A stretch of DNA of 64,000 nucleotides from NCBI RefSeq assembly GCF_032854445.1, contig NC_088302.1:372001-436000 (forward strand). The letters run 5' to 3'. The notes below the pieces were generated by a model, which worked only from the letters and a program-made list of their open reading frames with translations, made no database searches and was not told the DNA's origin. Positions 25,501 to 34,828 of this stretch are shown piece after piece (the first letter of the stretch is position 1; every line of letters starts with the position of its first letter). The translations under genes were made by a program, and so were the position numbers. The DNA comes from Liolophura sinensis (lineage: Eukaryota > Mollusca > Polyplacophora > Chitonida > Chitonidae).

Positions 25501-28500
25501 GTTATGTGACTTTGTCTCGTGTTATGTGATTTTGTCTCGTGTTATGTGACTTTGTCTTGTGTTATGTGACTTTGTCTTGTGTTGTGTGGCTTGGTCTTGT
25601 GTTATGTGACTTTGTCTTGTGTTATGTGACTTTGTCTTGTGTTACGTGACTTTGTCTCGTGTTATGTGACTTTGTCTCGTGTTGTGTGACTTTGTCTCGT
25701 GTTATGTGACTTTGTCTTGTGTTGTGTGACTTTGTCTTGTGTTGTGTAGCGTGGTCTTAAGCAACATGATTCGTTTTTGTGTTTTGTAACTTGCTCGTGC
25801 ATATGACACGCTACAGACGTTTGTTAATCTACAGTACTTCTCTCACCTGATCTGAACAGAAGTACCAGCTACTGAGGATAGTGATGCCCACCACGTTACC
25901 AGGCCAGGGCATATCTGTGGTGCTGGCGCCCCTCAGTAGGTGTAATGCGTCTGACGGCGGCACCCCACATTGTGTGCCGTTAACCAGGCTGTCCACAGGA
26001 ATGGCATCAAAGTACTTCACGTACAGCCGATTTATTCCGCCCACCTCGATAAAACCTGAAAAAAAGAAATTGGTGATATGAGTGAAATGGTGTTAGTTGA
26101 CATTTTGCATGAAGAGCACGAACATCGCCATAACAGCCGTGTTCGTCGCGGTGCCATAGATTATGGCAATGTACTCTTTTCCACCACAGGCCTTGGTACA
26201 CCAATCAACTTTGGATGGCTACTCGTCCATATGACAATCTAGGTCGCAGAGCTTCCGGGACCCAGGCGGCCCATAGACTCTCCCAGAATGTGCACGAATA
26301 GACTTTCAAACTTTCACCCTCATACCCGGCCAGCCACTTTTAAACTTTCCCCCTCATACCCGGCCCGCCACTTTCAAACTGTCACCCTTATACCCGGCCC
26401 GTCACTTTTAAACTTTCACCCTTATACCCGATATGTCAATGTAATCGTAAGTGGCTGACCTTTTTTATGGATATAACGCTGGCATACGCATCGAAGCTCA
26501 AGTCAGATTCCAAACTACAATAGTTATTTATTCACTTATTTGACTGGTTCTTTTGCGCCGTACTCAAGAAGGCGGTCAGCATTATGGTGGGAGGAAACTG
26601 GGCAGAGCCCGGGGGAAACCCACGACCATCCGCAGTTTCACAGCGACCGCACTTGTGGGAGGCTTCTGGGTCATTACGCTGCGCTAGCGCGCTAATCAAC
26701 TTAGCGACGGAGGCCCCCCAAACTACAATAGTGGATAGTAATAAAATAAACTTAATGTTAAATCTCTTAATCTGTCTGACGCCACTTTAAGCTAGAGTAC
26801 GAATGTACGAAATACCTCTTCCATACCAAACATTTACAAAAATAAAAGAAAGAAAAATAAGGAAACGTTAAAACAAATGAAAGGATGTCATGTTGCATAG
26901 TTTGGCTTCATATAGATTATTTCATTGGCCATTCTTATATTGCTTGCACTAGTGGTGCATCTTACTCAGTAGAGAATACAGTGTACATGAAAATCCATCA
27001 CTGCACGAAGTACCTGAACCAGAGTAATTATGAACATAATTACCTGATTGCCATTAAACTTAAGCATGCACAAGTTCAGATAATAGATAATATGTATTCT
27101 GTCTATGAAATAATTTGGTGTATATAACAATACTTCAAATGCTCGTTATTTCCGCAATGCAAAATCTAAATATAGAAGTATTTAGAGAATGTCCAGACGT
27201 AGATGTACCACACGGTACTGCACTGTGCGAACCTGAACCTTCAGGTACGGAGCAGAAAGCCTAAGGACATGGGCAATACACTGCAGCAGTTGCCGAGCAA
27301 AGTGTTCCATTTGTGTTCTTACTGCAGAGCCAATGGCTGCACGGCATAGTGTGGTTCTGAAACTCGTGGTAATACACAGTACTGTCGCTCGATACTTTGT
27401 GACGCCCTCGCAGTACGGTACGGTCATCTCACAGTGCGGTACGGTCGCCGATCAGTACGGTACGGTCACCGAGGAGTACCACAAAGTTTAAAACTTTTTA
27501 GTACTGCGGGGGAACTTTTCCTTGAGTACTGTGCAACAAGGGCCTACAATGCGTGTGGTGGAAGGTTTGCTGTATACATGCTGTATACATGACTGACACC
27601 TACTGATGATCATCAGGATGACAGCACCGCCCACCATGATGACAGTCTGTAACGTGTCCGTGTAGATGACCGCCTTCAGCCCGCCTGTAACAGAGACCAG
27701 TCCTGTATCAGATATGGACCATCAGATGACAGGATCCGAAATCGATCGAGGTATTGAATAATAGTGAACGGATTGAGTTGTGAAAGAAATTGTGAAATGA
27801 CCATTTGTCTTTAACCCGCACCCGCTGCCCCCCCTTAATATTGTCTACATATATATGTGTATCTATATTTACGTCACACGTGGGGAAGTTTGTCTATTGT
27901 ATTAGGACAACTCAGCGACGTGATATGTCACAGATCTAAATCTTGTCGTCTCTCAAGTGATCGTAAAACACATTCACTGTGGTATCACTCACAAGCAAAA
28001 TTCATTCAGCCGATTCAATATGTACCTGTTAAAAAGAATTTGAATGTTTCGGTTCCGCAAAAAGCAAACATGAATGGAATCAATCTTTACCTGCAACCGT
28101 GTTTACTGCCGTGATTGCCAACAACAACAAGATGGCGGGGTATAAATCCCAGCGGATGGCCTGGTTGATGAAGATAGCTCCTGCGTACATGTCCGCCTGA
28201 AGAATGTAGATGTAAAACTCAGCTTTAACAAAAATTACCAGTACACGAGATAAACATCCAAGACCGTCTGATGTCTGACCGATGTCCTTTCAAAACCCGT
28301 AGGCCTATGGAGATATTTCAGCCAAATTCGAAAATGGAATTTGAAAATTGATATGGATGACCAACAGTTTTTCAGTGTGACGATTTTCACACTCAAAACT
28401 TTCCTTTATGTTTTCCTTTATGATACCGATCCATCAAACGACTTAGGTACTCTTTCCCAAGAGCCCTGGAAGTAATTATGCAACACAAAAGAGTGCCCAA

Positions 28501-31500
28501 ATTTGTTGTTCCTGGGGAAATGTCCAGATATACGTTTCTCCACATGCCATGATATAAGTTGTATGAGATGAACACAATCCCTGCTGAAATATTTTAAAAG
28601 CGTCATTTGCGCTTTGCAAATTCTGACTTTCATCCCTTTTTTGATGCAAACAGAAGGCGTCTTTAACATGGTCCTAAATACACTATATGTTACCACTTAC
28701 CGATATTTTAGTGAAGACGTAGAGTATTAGCGCCAAAACAGACATGTACACCTGTAGACGCTGTCCACCAAAACGCTTCTTTAAATACTCCGGCAGAGTA
28801 AACACCTGTGAGAAATAAGACAAATGATGACGTCATTATGAGCTCATCTGATTAAAGTACGGACGTACTTACTTGTCCGTAAGTAAACTTGCTTGTCCAA
28901 TTCTATTCCAGGTGTAGACAGAGGAAGCATCTAGAGACAGAGGACTAATTACACTGACGAAAGTGGCATAACAATCTTACCCCGGAAGCGATGTAAACAG
29001 GCACAAATATCCATCCGAGCAGGAGTAAGCAAAACAGTCCCTGAAACGTCAGAAAAAGCAAAAGGGTATTTGTTAACGCGGTAATCGGTGCATGTACGTC
29101 AGAACGTCCAAAATGACCCTTAGGATCTCTAGCAATAGCGATAAATGTCACCATACGAACACCATTTATGATGACGTCACTCATTGGTACACACGCCTGG
29201 CATGTGTAAAGTCAGACTGATCTGAACTCTAATTAGTATTCCATCAACATTTGCGTAAAGATATTGATCCAAGCAAGATTACACCTTGAAAATCAAGTTT
29301 TTTTCTTAAATTTTATATTTATAGAACCAGTAATGGTAAACTACGTTTCAGAATAGCACAAATCAGCTCACGTTCAACTCGTAGCTTGCCACAGCAATCC
29401 CATTGGCTGCCCCTGTTCCTGCTAGACCAATGAAGCTGCCGCTCCCGATGTTACTAGAAAACAGCGAGGCCCCGATCTGTGGAAAACACAAACCTGTACA
29501 AATTTACATAGTCCAAATAATGCGTACCTCAAATAAAAGACAACAACCGTGTCCACAACTATTTCAAACTGATTTTTTTTTTAACATTTTTGACACCAAG
29601 AAATTTTATAAATATCAATTATACTTAAAAGTAGGTTTTAGAGACCATATTTTCACGACAGTTTTTCATATTATTTTGAGCTACTAAAATCCATTAAAAT
29701 CAATGATTTTACAGAAAATCACTATTGTCAAAATGTTCTGCAGGCAAATAAGGCGAATTCTTCTGAATAAAGAGATACACGCTTGAGATGTGTGTATTTC
29801 TTACAAGTAGCCAATAGATAGGATCACATAGCATTTAGACACATAGACATATTTATGGTGTGTACATACTGTATTTAACACATGTGACACATTTATGGCG
29901 TCTACATATATACTACATATATAACACGTATAAGACGTATAACACGCATTCCGTATTTATCGTGTCTACATATATAACATGTGTGACATATTTATGGCGT
30001 TTACATACATAACACGTATGACGCATATTTTTGGTGTCTGCGTATATTACACGTATGACCCATATTTATGGTGTCTACATATATAACATTTGTGACATAT
30101 TGATGGGGTTTACATATATAACACTTGTGAAATATTTATGGTGTCTACATATTTAACACGTATGACCCATATTTATGGTGTCTACATATATAAGACATAT
30201 ATATGGCGCCTACATACTGTATGGAACACGCATGTCGTATTTATGGCGTCTACATATGTAACACGTCTACATACTGTATATAACACTTGTGACATATTTA
30301 TGGTGTCTACATATTTAACACGTATGACCCATATTTATGGTGTCTACATATATAAGACATGTGACACATTTGTGGCGTCTACACATACAACATGTGTGAC
30401 ATATTCATGGTGTCTATATATTTAATACGTATGGCCAATATTTATGGTGTGTACATACTGTATATAACACGTATGCCGTATTTATGGTGTCCACATATAT
30501 AACGTGTGTGATATATTTATGGCGTCTACATACTGTATATAACACGTATGCCGTATATATGACGTCTTCATACTGTATATAACACGCGTGACATATTTAT
30601 GGCGTCTACATATATAACACGTGTGATATATTTATGGCGTCTACATACTGTATATAACACGTATGCCGTATATATGGCGTCTACATACTGTATATAACAC
30701 GCGTGACATATTTATGGCGTCTACATAAATAACACGTGTGACACGTGTGACAAAGGATCCTGCATATGGCGTATCTCGCCCTGTAGCATTTGTCAGATCT
30801 TGCATAAATTGTGATGACTTTAATCTGCCCCACAAGTTGTTAGTTCAAAAACTAGTTTGTCAAGGATACTCCATCAAACGCCTTTATTCTAAGTTTCTCA
30901 AATTTTACAATGAGTATAACACTCTCGTTAGCAGATATGGACAGAGCGTTCAGAATCTCTGGCGATCTGCATTGTGATCAACCACATAGACGGCGCTGTT
31001 ATCCTTATGCCCATATCTATGGCGGTGGTTGCCGAGTGTAACCGTCTATCTTGTAGACAGCTTTTATGCAGACCAGCATGTCATGTAACATCATAGATGG
31101 CGCCTCTTGTAGTATGAGATCCTTACATGTTAACGGGAAAGACGTAATCGCCCGTTACTTTTGAATCACTATCTGTTCGCTTAAGGCCTGTCACGCTAAT
31201 CATTTTCGAACTGTATCTAATACCGCTTAACCTGGGTCTAGGGACCGTAAAGGCAGCCATGCTCATTATATTTGCATGATGCCTTTATGACCAGTTGCAA
31301 TCAAAGCGCGACTGAGATACATTATTTAATTGTTATTTGACCTGGAACTCATTCATTGACTACGAATTTGAACTCTGATATGGAATTCATGCCTGGAATA
31401 TCCACTGCCTGCACCGGTATCATTGAAAACTGGTAACCGCTTGTTACCGGCTTTATTTCCTATTTGTATAATTTCTTACATACCTTTGTCTTTGGGAGCT

Positions 31501-34500
31501 AGTGTTAAACGTTCTTTTGGAAATGGATCTTGCGATTATCGACTTGGAACGCCCTTTACGGACTACGCATCGTATACGAATGTCGGACATGACGTTTATA
31601 TTTATGGCGTCTACATATATAACATGTGTGACATATTTATGGCGTCTACATACTGTATATAACACGAATGCCGTATTTATGGCTTCTACATATATAACAC
31701 GTGTGACATACTTATGGCGTCTACATACTGTATATAAACCGTATGCCGTATTTATGGCTTCTACATATATAACATTTGTGACATACTTATGGCGTCTACA
31801 TACTGTATATAACACGTATGCCGCATTTATGGCGTTTATATATATAACACGTGTGACATCCTTATGGCGTCTATATACTGTATATAAACCGTATGCCGTA
31901 TTTATGGCTTATACATATATAACATTTGTGACATACTTATGGCGTCTACATACTGTATATAACACGTATGCCGCATTTATGGCGTTTATATATATAACAC
32001 GTGTGACATCCTTATGGCGTCTATATACTGTATATAACACGTATGCCGTATTTATGGCGTTTACATATATAACACGCGTGACATACTTATGGCGTCTACA
32101 TACTGTATATAAACCGTATGCCGTATTTATGGCGTTTACATATGTAACACGTGTGACATACTTTTGGAGTCTACATACTGTATATAACACGTATGCCGTA
32201 TTTATGGCTTCTACATATATAACACGTGTGATATATTTGTGGCGTCTACATACTGTATACAACACGTATGGCGTATTTATGGCGTTTACATATATAACAC
32301 GTGTGACATACTTTTGGCGTCTATATACTGTATATAAAACGTATGCCGTATTTATGCCTTCTACATATATAACACGTGTGACATACTTATGGCGTCTACA
32401 TACTGTATATAACACGTGTGATATACTTATGGCGTCAACATACTGTATATAAACCGTATGCCGTATTTATGGCGTCTATATATATAACACGAGTGACGTA
32501 TTGATGGCGTCTACATAGCTGTATATTCGCTTGGTAAAGCCGAGTCTATATACCCCTTAGTGTTAACTCGAGTATCATTCAAAAATAATTAATACCACTT
32601 TTTGTGATGGTCAGAATAGGTTTGGCAGGTTTCTTGCATATAACTACGAAGACTATTATAAGCTGTGGTTTGAACCTCACGGCATACATGTGTTATGAAT
32701 CGCCCTCCAAACCAATTCAAATACACACAATACGCTATAGCCTAATTCAAACAAGAAACCACATATATAACTGGCCACACAACTTGTCTCTGTTCCCAGC
32801 ACATCATATTCGATTACTGAAAGTAATACAAATGAAAAGAAGCTCTTTCTAGGTCACGAAATTCATATTTAGAGCAAACTTAACCGTCTGAAAGGCGATC
32901 TTGTCTGCGGCCATTTATTTATATAACATATGGTGGCAAACGTGTTAATTTGGCAAAGACTGGAAGACTACTTATTGTGTACTATCTTGCATGCTTACTG
33001 TGCTGTGTGTCGCGTGAATGTGTGGTGGCTGACGACTCTTGCATGTTTAGTGCGCTGTGTATCGTATGAATGTTTGGCGCCTGACGACTCTTGCACGTTT
33101 ACTCCGCTGTGTGTCGTGTGAATGTGTGGCTCATGACGACTCTTGCATGTTTGCTGTGCTGTGTGTCGTGTGAATGTGTGGCGCCTGACCACTCTTGCAT
33201 GATTACTACGCTCTGTGTCGTGTGAATGTGTGTCGTAGGACAACTGTTACATGTTTGCTGTGCTCTGTGTCGTGAGAATGTGTGGCGCCTGACCACTCTT
33301 GCATGATTACAACGCTCTGTGTCGTGTGAATGTGTGCCGCAGGACAACTGTTGCATGTTTGCTGTGCTCTGTGTCGTGTGAATGTGTGGCTCATGACGAC
33401 TCTTGCACGTTTACTGCGCTGTGTATTGTGTGTATGTCTGGCTCATGACAACTGTTGCGTGTTTGCTGTGCTGTTTGTCGTGTGAATATGTGCATCATGA
33501 CGACTCTTGCATGATTACAACGCTGTGGGCCGTGTGAATGTGTGTCGCAGGACAACTGTTGCATGTTTGCTGTGCTGTTTGTCGTGTGAATGTGTGGCTC
33601 ATGACGACTCTTGCACGTTTACTGCGCTGTGCATTGTGTGTGTGTGTGTGTGTGTGTGGCTCAGGACAACTGCTGCATGTTTGCTGTGCTGTTTGTCGTG
33701 TGAATGTGTGCCTCATGACGACTCTTGCACGTTTACTGCGCTGTGCATTGTGTGTGTGTGTGTGTGTGTGGCTCAGGACAACTGCTGCATGTTTGCTGTG
33801 CTGTTTGTCGTGTGAATGTGTGCCTCATGACGACTCTTGCACGTTTACTCCGCTGTGTATTGTGTGTGTGTGTGTGGCTCAGGACAACTGTTGCATGTTT
33901 GCTGTGCTGTTTGTCGTGTGAATGTGTGCCTCATGACGACTCTTGCACGTTTACTGCGCTGTGTGTCGTGTGAATGTGTGTCGCAGGACAACTGTTGCAT
34001 GTTTGCTGTGCTCTGTGTCGTGAGAATGTGTGGCGCCTGACCACTCTTGCATGATTACAACGCTCTGTGTCGTGTGAATGTGTGCCGCAGGACAACTGTT
34101 GCATGTTTGCTGTGCTGTTTGTCGTGTGAATGTGTGCCTCATGACGACTCTTGCACATTTTAAAGAAGATACCCCTCGTCAAGAAAGGAAAATCGCAAAC
34201 AGGAAGTAAGCTTACGGGCCACCATAAGAGATCCTTTCCCGCCAAGAAATATCCTGTTACGCTCGACCTTTGTGTCTTCCATGTGGACTGAAATCAAAAA
34301 AAAATATCGAAAAAGAACACATAAAGATTCAGTAGATAGATAGACTGAATATGATAGCATTAGAATATTAGAAAAACAACAGAAGTGTCAATAGATCCAA
34401 CAACGAAAATGTTCTCTCTAAGACTACTTAACACCTGAAAAGTTGGTAACATTAATCTAAGTGTAACGGTAAATCATAATGTTTTTGGTGGAGTAGTTAT

Positions 34501-34828
34501 AGAGGCGTTTTATTTGTTTGAAGATGTTTATTTCATTCGCCTTTAACAAGAAAGTAAAAACCAAAGACAACAGCAATGCCAAAATAAATCAAAATAAATG
34601 GCAATCATAACGACAGAAAGTCGACTTACCCACACCACGACGAGGGTGCAAGAGCCAAAGTAAATGGCAATGATAACGACAGAAAAGTCAACTTACCCAC
34701 ACTCCGACGAGAACGCAGAAGCCAAAGTAAATTGCAATGATGACGATATCCTCAGTGCTCACCCCGGCTTTGGCAAAGGCATCGTATCGATCAGCTGTTG
34801 ATGTTTCGGTAAGGGTAGTCGTGTCCAT
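13395..34828 (-). CDS. SLC5A: Sodium/glucose cotransporter-like protein (SLC5 family), complete, 15 coding exons, 661 aa
   Basis: Plasma-membrane symporter that couples the Na+ gradient to uptake of a sugar or related polyol (LeuT fold, 14 helices in the family). Exons (minus): 34828-34697, 34287-34216, 29476-29372, 29040-28981, 28805-28701, 28196-28091, 27684-27604, 26055-25847, 22035-21900, 19850-19743, 19118-18968, 16752-16584, 15218-14997, 14036-13910, 13597-13395. Lengths sum to 1986 nt with matching phases and no internal stop. Signatures: [54 protein letters not shown], the C-rich loop with [26 protein letters not shown], and GQLFNYIQS. Against human SGLT1 sugar-site residues, the equivalents of N78 (N77), E102 (E101), Y290 (Y285), K321 (K316) and Q457 (Q452) are kept, while H83 is Ser82 and W291 is Phe286. 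The C-terminus ends LWGFFA. Paralogue and substrate cannot be fixed from sequence alone. Introns carry most of the minisatellites in this half of the window. Confidence 0.95.
13910..14036 (-). CDS. SLC5A: SLC5A coding exon 14
   Basis: Cytoplasmic segment [20 protein letters not shown] followed by a charged stretch. Acceptor TGTTTAG, donor GTAAGG, ends in phase 1. The LTWWTR motif is typical of the family at this point. Confidence 0.88.
14037..14589. other. SLC5A intron 13, unique part
   Basis: No coding or repeat signal seen beyond a short duplicated TATGCCAGGGA motif near 14288-14320. Confidence 0.6.
14585..14990. repeat. Minisatellite, about 31-bp unit, about 12 copies, ending beside the SLC5A exon 13 donor
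   Basis: Unit GACTCGGGTGGGGTCAGACA plus GACTGACATGG. The last copy stops about 6 nt inside the intron from the donor at 14996. Confidence 0.92.
14997..15218 (-). CDS. SLC5A: SLC5A coding exon 13
   Basis: 74 codons, phase 0 at both ends. Begins [19 protein letters not shown], contains [18 protein letters not shown] and ends SPVDEKH. Confidence 0.94.
15480..16606 (-). repeat. Splice-donor minisatellite, 39-bp unit, about 28 copies
   Basis: On the gene strand each unit reads GAACTAGTGAACAG, then GTACCGTAAGTAGCCAAAAG. That is the last 14-20 nt of SLC5A exon 12 plus its 5' splice site. The first unit is the exon end itself (16584-16606). Spacing at the left end is exactly 39 bp. Long plus-strand frames are artefacts. 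Confidence 0.95.
16584..16752 (-). CDS. SLC5A: SLC5A coding exon 12
   Basis: Encodes [19 protein letters not shown] (sugar-site Q452), then [20 protein letters not shown]. Donor is GTACCG. Its last 20 nt plus donor are the seed of the intron 12 array. Confidence 0.94.
16790..18500. repeat. Minisatellite, 22-25-bp unit, about 75 copies, upstream of the SLC5A exon 12 acceptor
   Basis: Unit GCATGGAGATGACAACATCA plus GT or AAGT. It begins about 40 nt from the acceptor at 16753. Variants mix along the array. Confidence 0.95.
18968..19118 (-). CDS. SLC5A: SLC5A coding exon 11
   Basis: Encodes [19 protein letters not shown], then [18 protein letters not shown]. The serines of the family's second Na+ site region are present. 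Ends in phase 2. Confidence 0.94.
19743..19850 (-). CDS. SLC5A: SLC5A coding exon 10
   Basis: Cysteine-rich extracellular loop ([18 protein letters not shown]) followed by [16 protein letters not shown]. Acceptor TTGTAG, donor GTAAGA, phase 1. Confidence 0.94.
20335..21435. repeat. Minisatellite, 46-bp unit, about 24 copies, in SLC5A intron 9
   Basis: Unit CAGACTACTTGTCATGGGAC, then ACGTTTTGCTGTTTTCCACC and TACACA. 46 is not a multiple of three and the unit has no stop on the plus strand, so three long overlapping frames (up to 334 codons) appear. None is a gene. Confidence 0.95.
21900..22035 (-). CDS. SLC5A: SLC5A coding exon 9
   Basis: Encodes [19 protein letters not shown], the YLK lysine (K316) and [11 protein letters not shown]. 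Ends in phase 1, donor GTATAA. Confidence 0.94.
22075..22690. repeat. Minisatellite, 19-bp unit, about 32 copies, just upstream of the SLC5A exon 9 acceptor
   Basis: Unit AGGCCTGTATGTGCTGATT with many single-base variants. Starts about 40 nt from the acceptor. Confidence 0.93.
23755..24540. repeat. Minisatellite with built-in inverted repeats, 68-bp unit, about 11.5 copies
   Basis: Each unit holds CAGTTCAGAACTG (6-bp arms, 1-nt centre) inside outer GAACAG...CTGTTC arms, plus GTGTATGTGTTT. Lies in SLC5A intron 8. Confidence 0.93.
24970..25770. repeat. Minisatellite, 20-bp unit, about 40 copies
   Basis: Unit GTTATGTGACTTGGTCTTGT. The right half is dominated by a CTTTGTC variant, showing local homogenisation. 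SLC5A intron 8. Confidence 0.95.
25847..26055 (-). CDS. SLC5A: SLC5A coding exon 8
   Basis: 69 codons, covering an extracellular loop and [22 protein letters not shown] stands where human SGLT1 has WYW (289-291). Acceptor TTTCAG, donor GTGAGA. Confidence 0.94.
26305..26440. repeat. Minisatellite, about 33-bp unit, 4 copies
   Basis: Unit CACTTTTAAACTTTCACCCT plus TATACCCGGCCCG. SLC5A intron 7. Confidence 0.85.
26519..26722 (-). mobile_element. tRNA-derived SINE, internally deleted
   Basis: In reverse orientation: tail, GCGCCGTACTCAAGAA, CAGCATTATGGTGGGAGGAA, CCCACGACCATCCGCAG, then a jump to the head (TCATTACGCTGCGCTAGCGC). Confidence 0.88.
27400..27480. repeat. Short GTACGGTACGGTC repeat cluster
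   Basis: Several copies of CAGTACGGTACGGTC near 27411-27470. The GTACCGCAC-like theme recalls the 68-bp array in intron 8 but the units do not align further. Confidence 0.5.
27604..27684 (-). CDS. SLC5A: SLC5A coding exon 7
   Basis: Encodes [17 protein letters not shown] and the rest of one helix. Starts and ends in phase 1. Donor GTAGGT. Confidence 0.93.
28091..28196 (-). CDS. SLC5A: SLC5A coding exon 6
   Basis: 35 codons + 1 nt, beginning [10 protein letters not shown] and ending ITAVNTVAG across the junction. Donor GTAAAG. Confidence 0.93.
28701..28805 (-). CDS. SLC5A: SLC5A coding exon 5
   Basis: 35 codons with [17 protein letters not shown] and the helix ending YVFTKIS. Phase 0, donor GTAAGT. 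Confidence 0.94.
28981..29040 (-). CDS. SLC5A: SLC5A coding exon 4
   Basis: 20 codons encoding a single membrane segment ending FVPVYIASG. Acceptor TTTCAG, donor GTAAGA, phase 0. Confidence 0.9.
29372..29476 (-). CDS. SLC5A: SLC5A coding exon 3
   Basis: 35 codons, phase 0. Contains SSNIGSG and [10 protein letters not shown] (helix 1 break; sugar and Na+ site region). Ser replaces the histidine found after SNIGSG in human SGLT1. Confidence 0.95.
29850..30742. repeat. Minisatellite block 1, about 33-36-bp half-units, SLC5A intron 2
   Basis: Unit theme TATTTATGGCGTCTACATAT followed by ATAACACGTGTGACA, alternating with TACTGTATATAACACGTATG forms. Same family as block 2. Confidence 0.92.
30738..30990 (+). 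mobile_element. Possible retroelement remnant (reverse-transcriptase C-terminal tail type)
   Basis: A short frame carries [20 protein letters not shown] and [20 protein letters not shown], a pattern like the basic tail of some invertebrate reverse-transcriptase proteins. The family is unresolved. Broken and partial; a second decayed copy is at 39490-39595. It lies between two blocks of one minisatellite. Confidence 0.35.
31590..32515. repeat. Minisatellite block 2, about 70-bp dimer unit, SLC5A intron 2
   Basis: Dimer of TATTTATGGCGTCTACATAT plus ATAACACGTGTGACA and ACTTATGGCGTCTACATACT plus GTATATAACACGTATGCCG. Produces a 316-codon frame that is an artefact. Confidence 0.93.
33000..34160. 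repeat. Minisatellite, about 52-bp unit, about 22 copies, next to SLC5A exon 2
   Basis: Unit GTCGTGTGAATGTGTGGCTC, then ATGACGACTCTTGCACGTTT and ACTGCGCTGTGT. Some units carry GT-dinucleotide runs (33635-33656, 33750-33770, 33860-33875). Ends about 55 bp from the exon 2 donor. Confidence 0.94.
34216..34287 (-). CDS. SLC5A: SLC5A coding exon 2
   Basis: 24 codons, phase 0 at both ends. It carries the family motif [13 protein letters not shown]. Donor GTAAG. Confidence 0.93.
34594..34696 (-). repeat. Partial tandem copies of the SLC5A exon 1 end and donor, 67-bp period
   Basis: The exon 1 end (encoding [14 protein letters not shown], then GTAAGT) is repeated 67 bp downstream as [14 protein letters not shown] with its own GTAAG (34629-34625). 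A further partial copy runs to 34594. The copies lack an acceptor, and extending exon 1 into them meets a stop at once. Confidence 0.85.
34697..34828 (-). CDS. SLC5A: SLC5A coding exon 1
   Basis: 44 codons from the ATG at 34828. It encodes a polar N-terminus and the first hydrophobic helix. The donor is GTAAGT, phase 0. The exon end and donor are partly re-copied just downstream (see repeat at 34594-34696). Confidence 0.9.

Noticed and set aside
31502-32452. 316-codon frame rich in Tyr/Thr/Val repeats
   Set aside because: Produced by the ~70-bp array in SLC5A intron 2; the opposite strand is equally open.
34594-34696. A mutually exclusive alternative exon 1
   Set aside because: The copies have no acceptor and no start codon, and continuing exon 1 into them meets a stop immediately.
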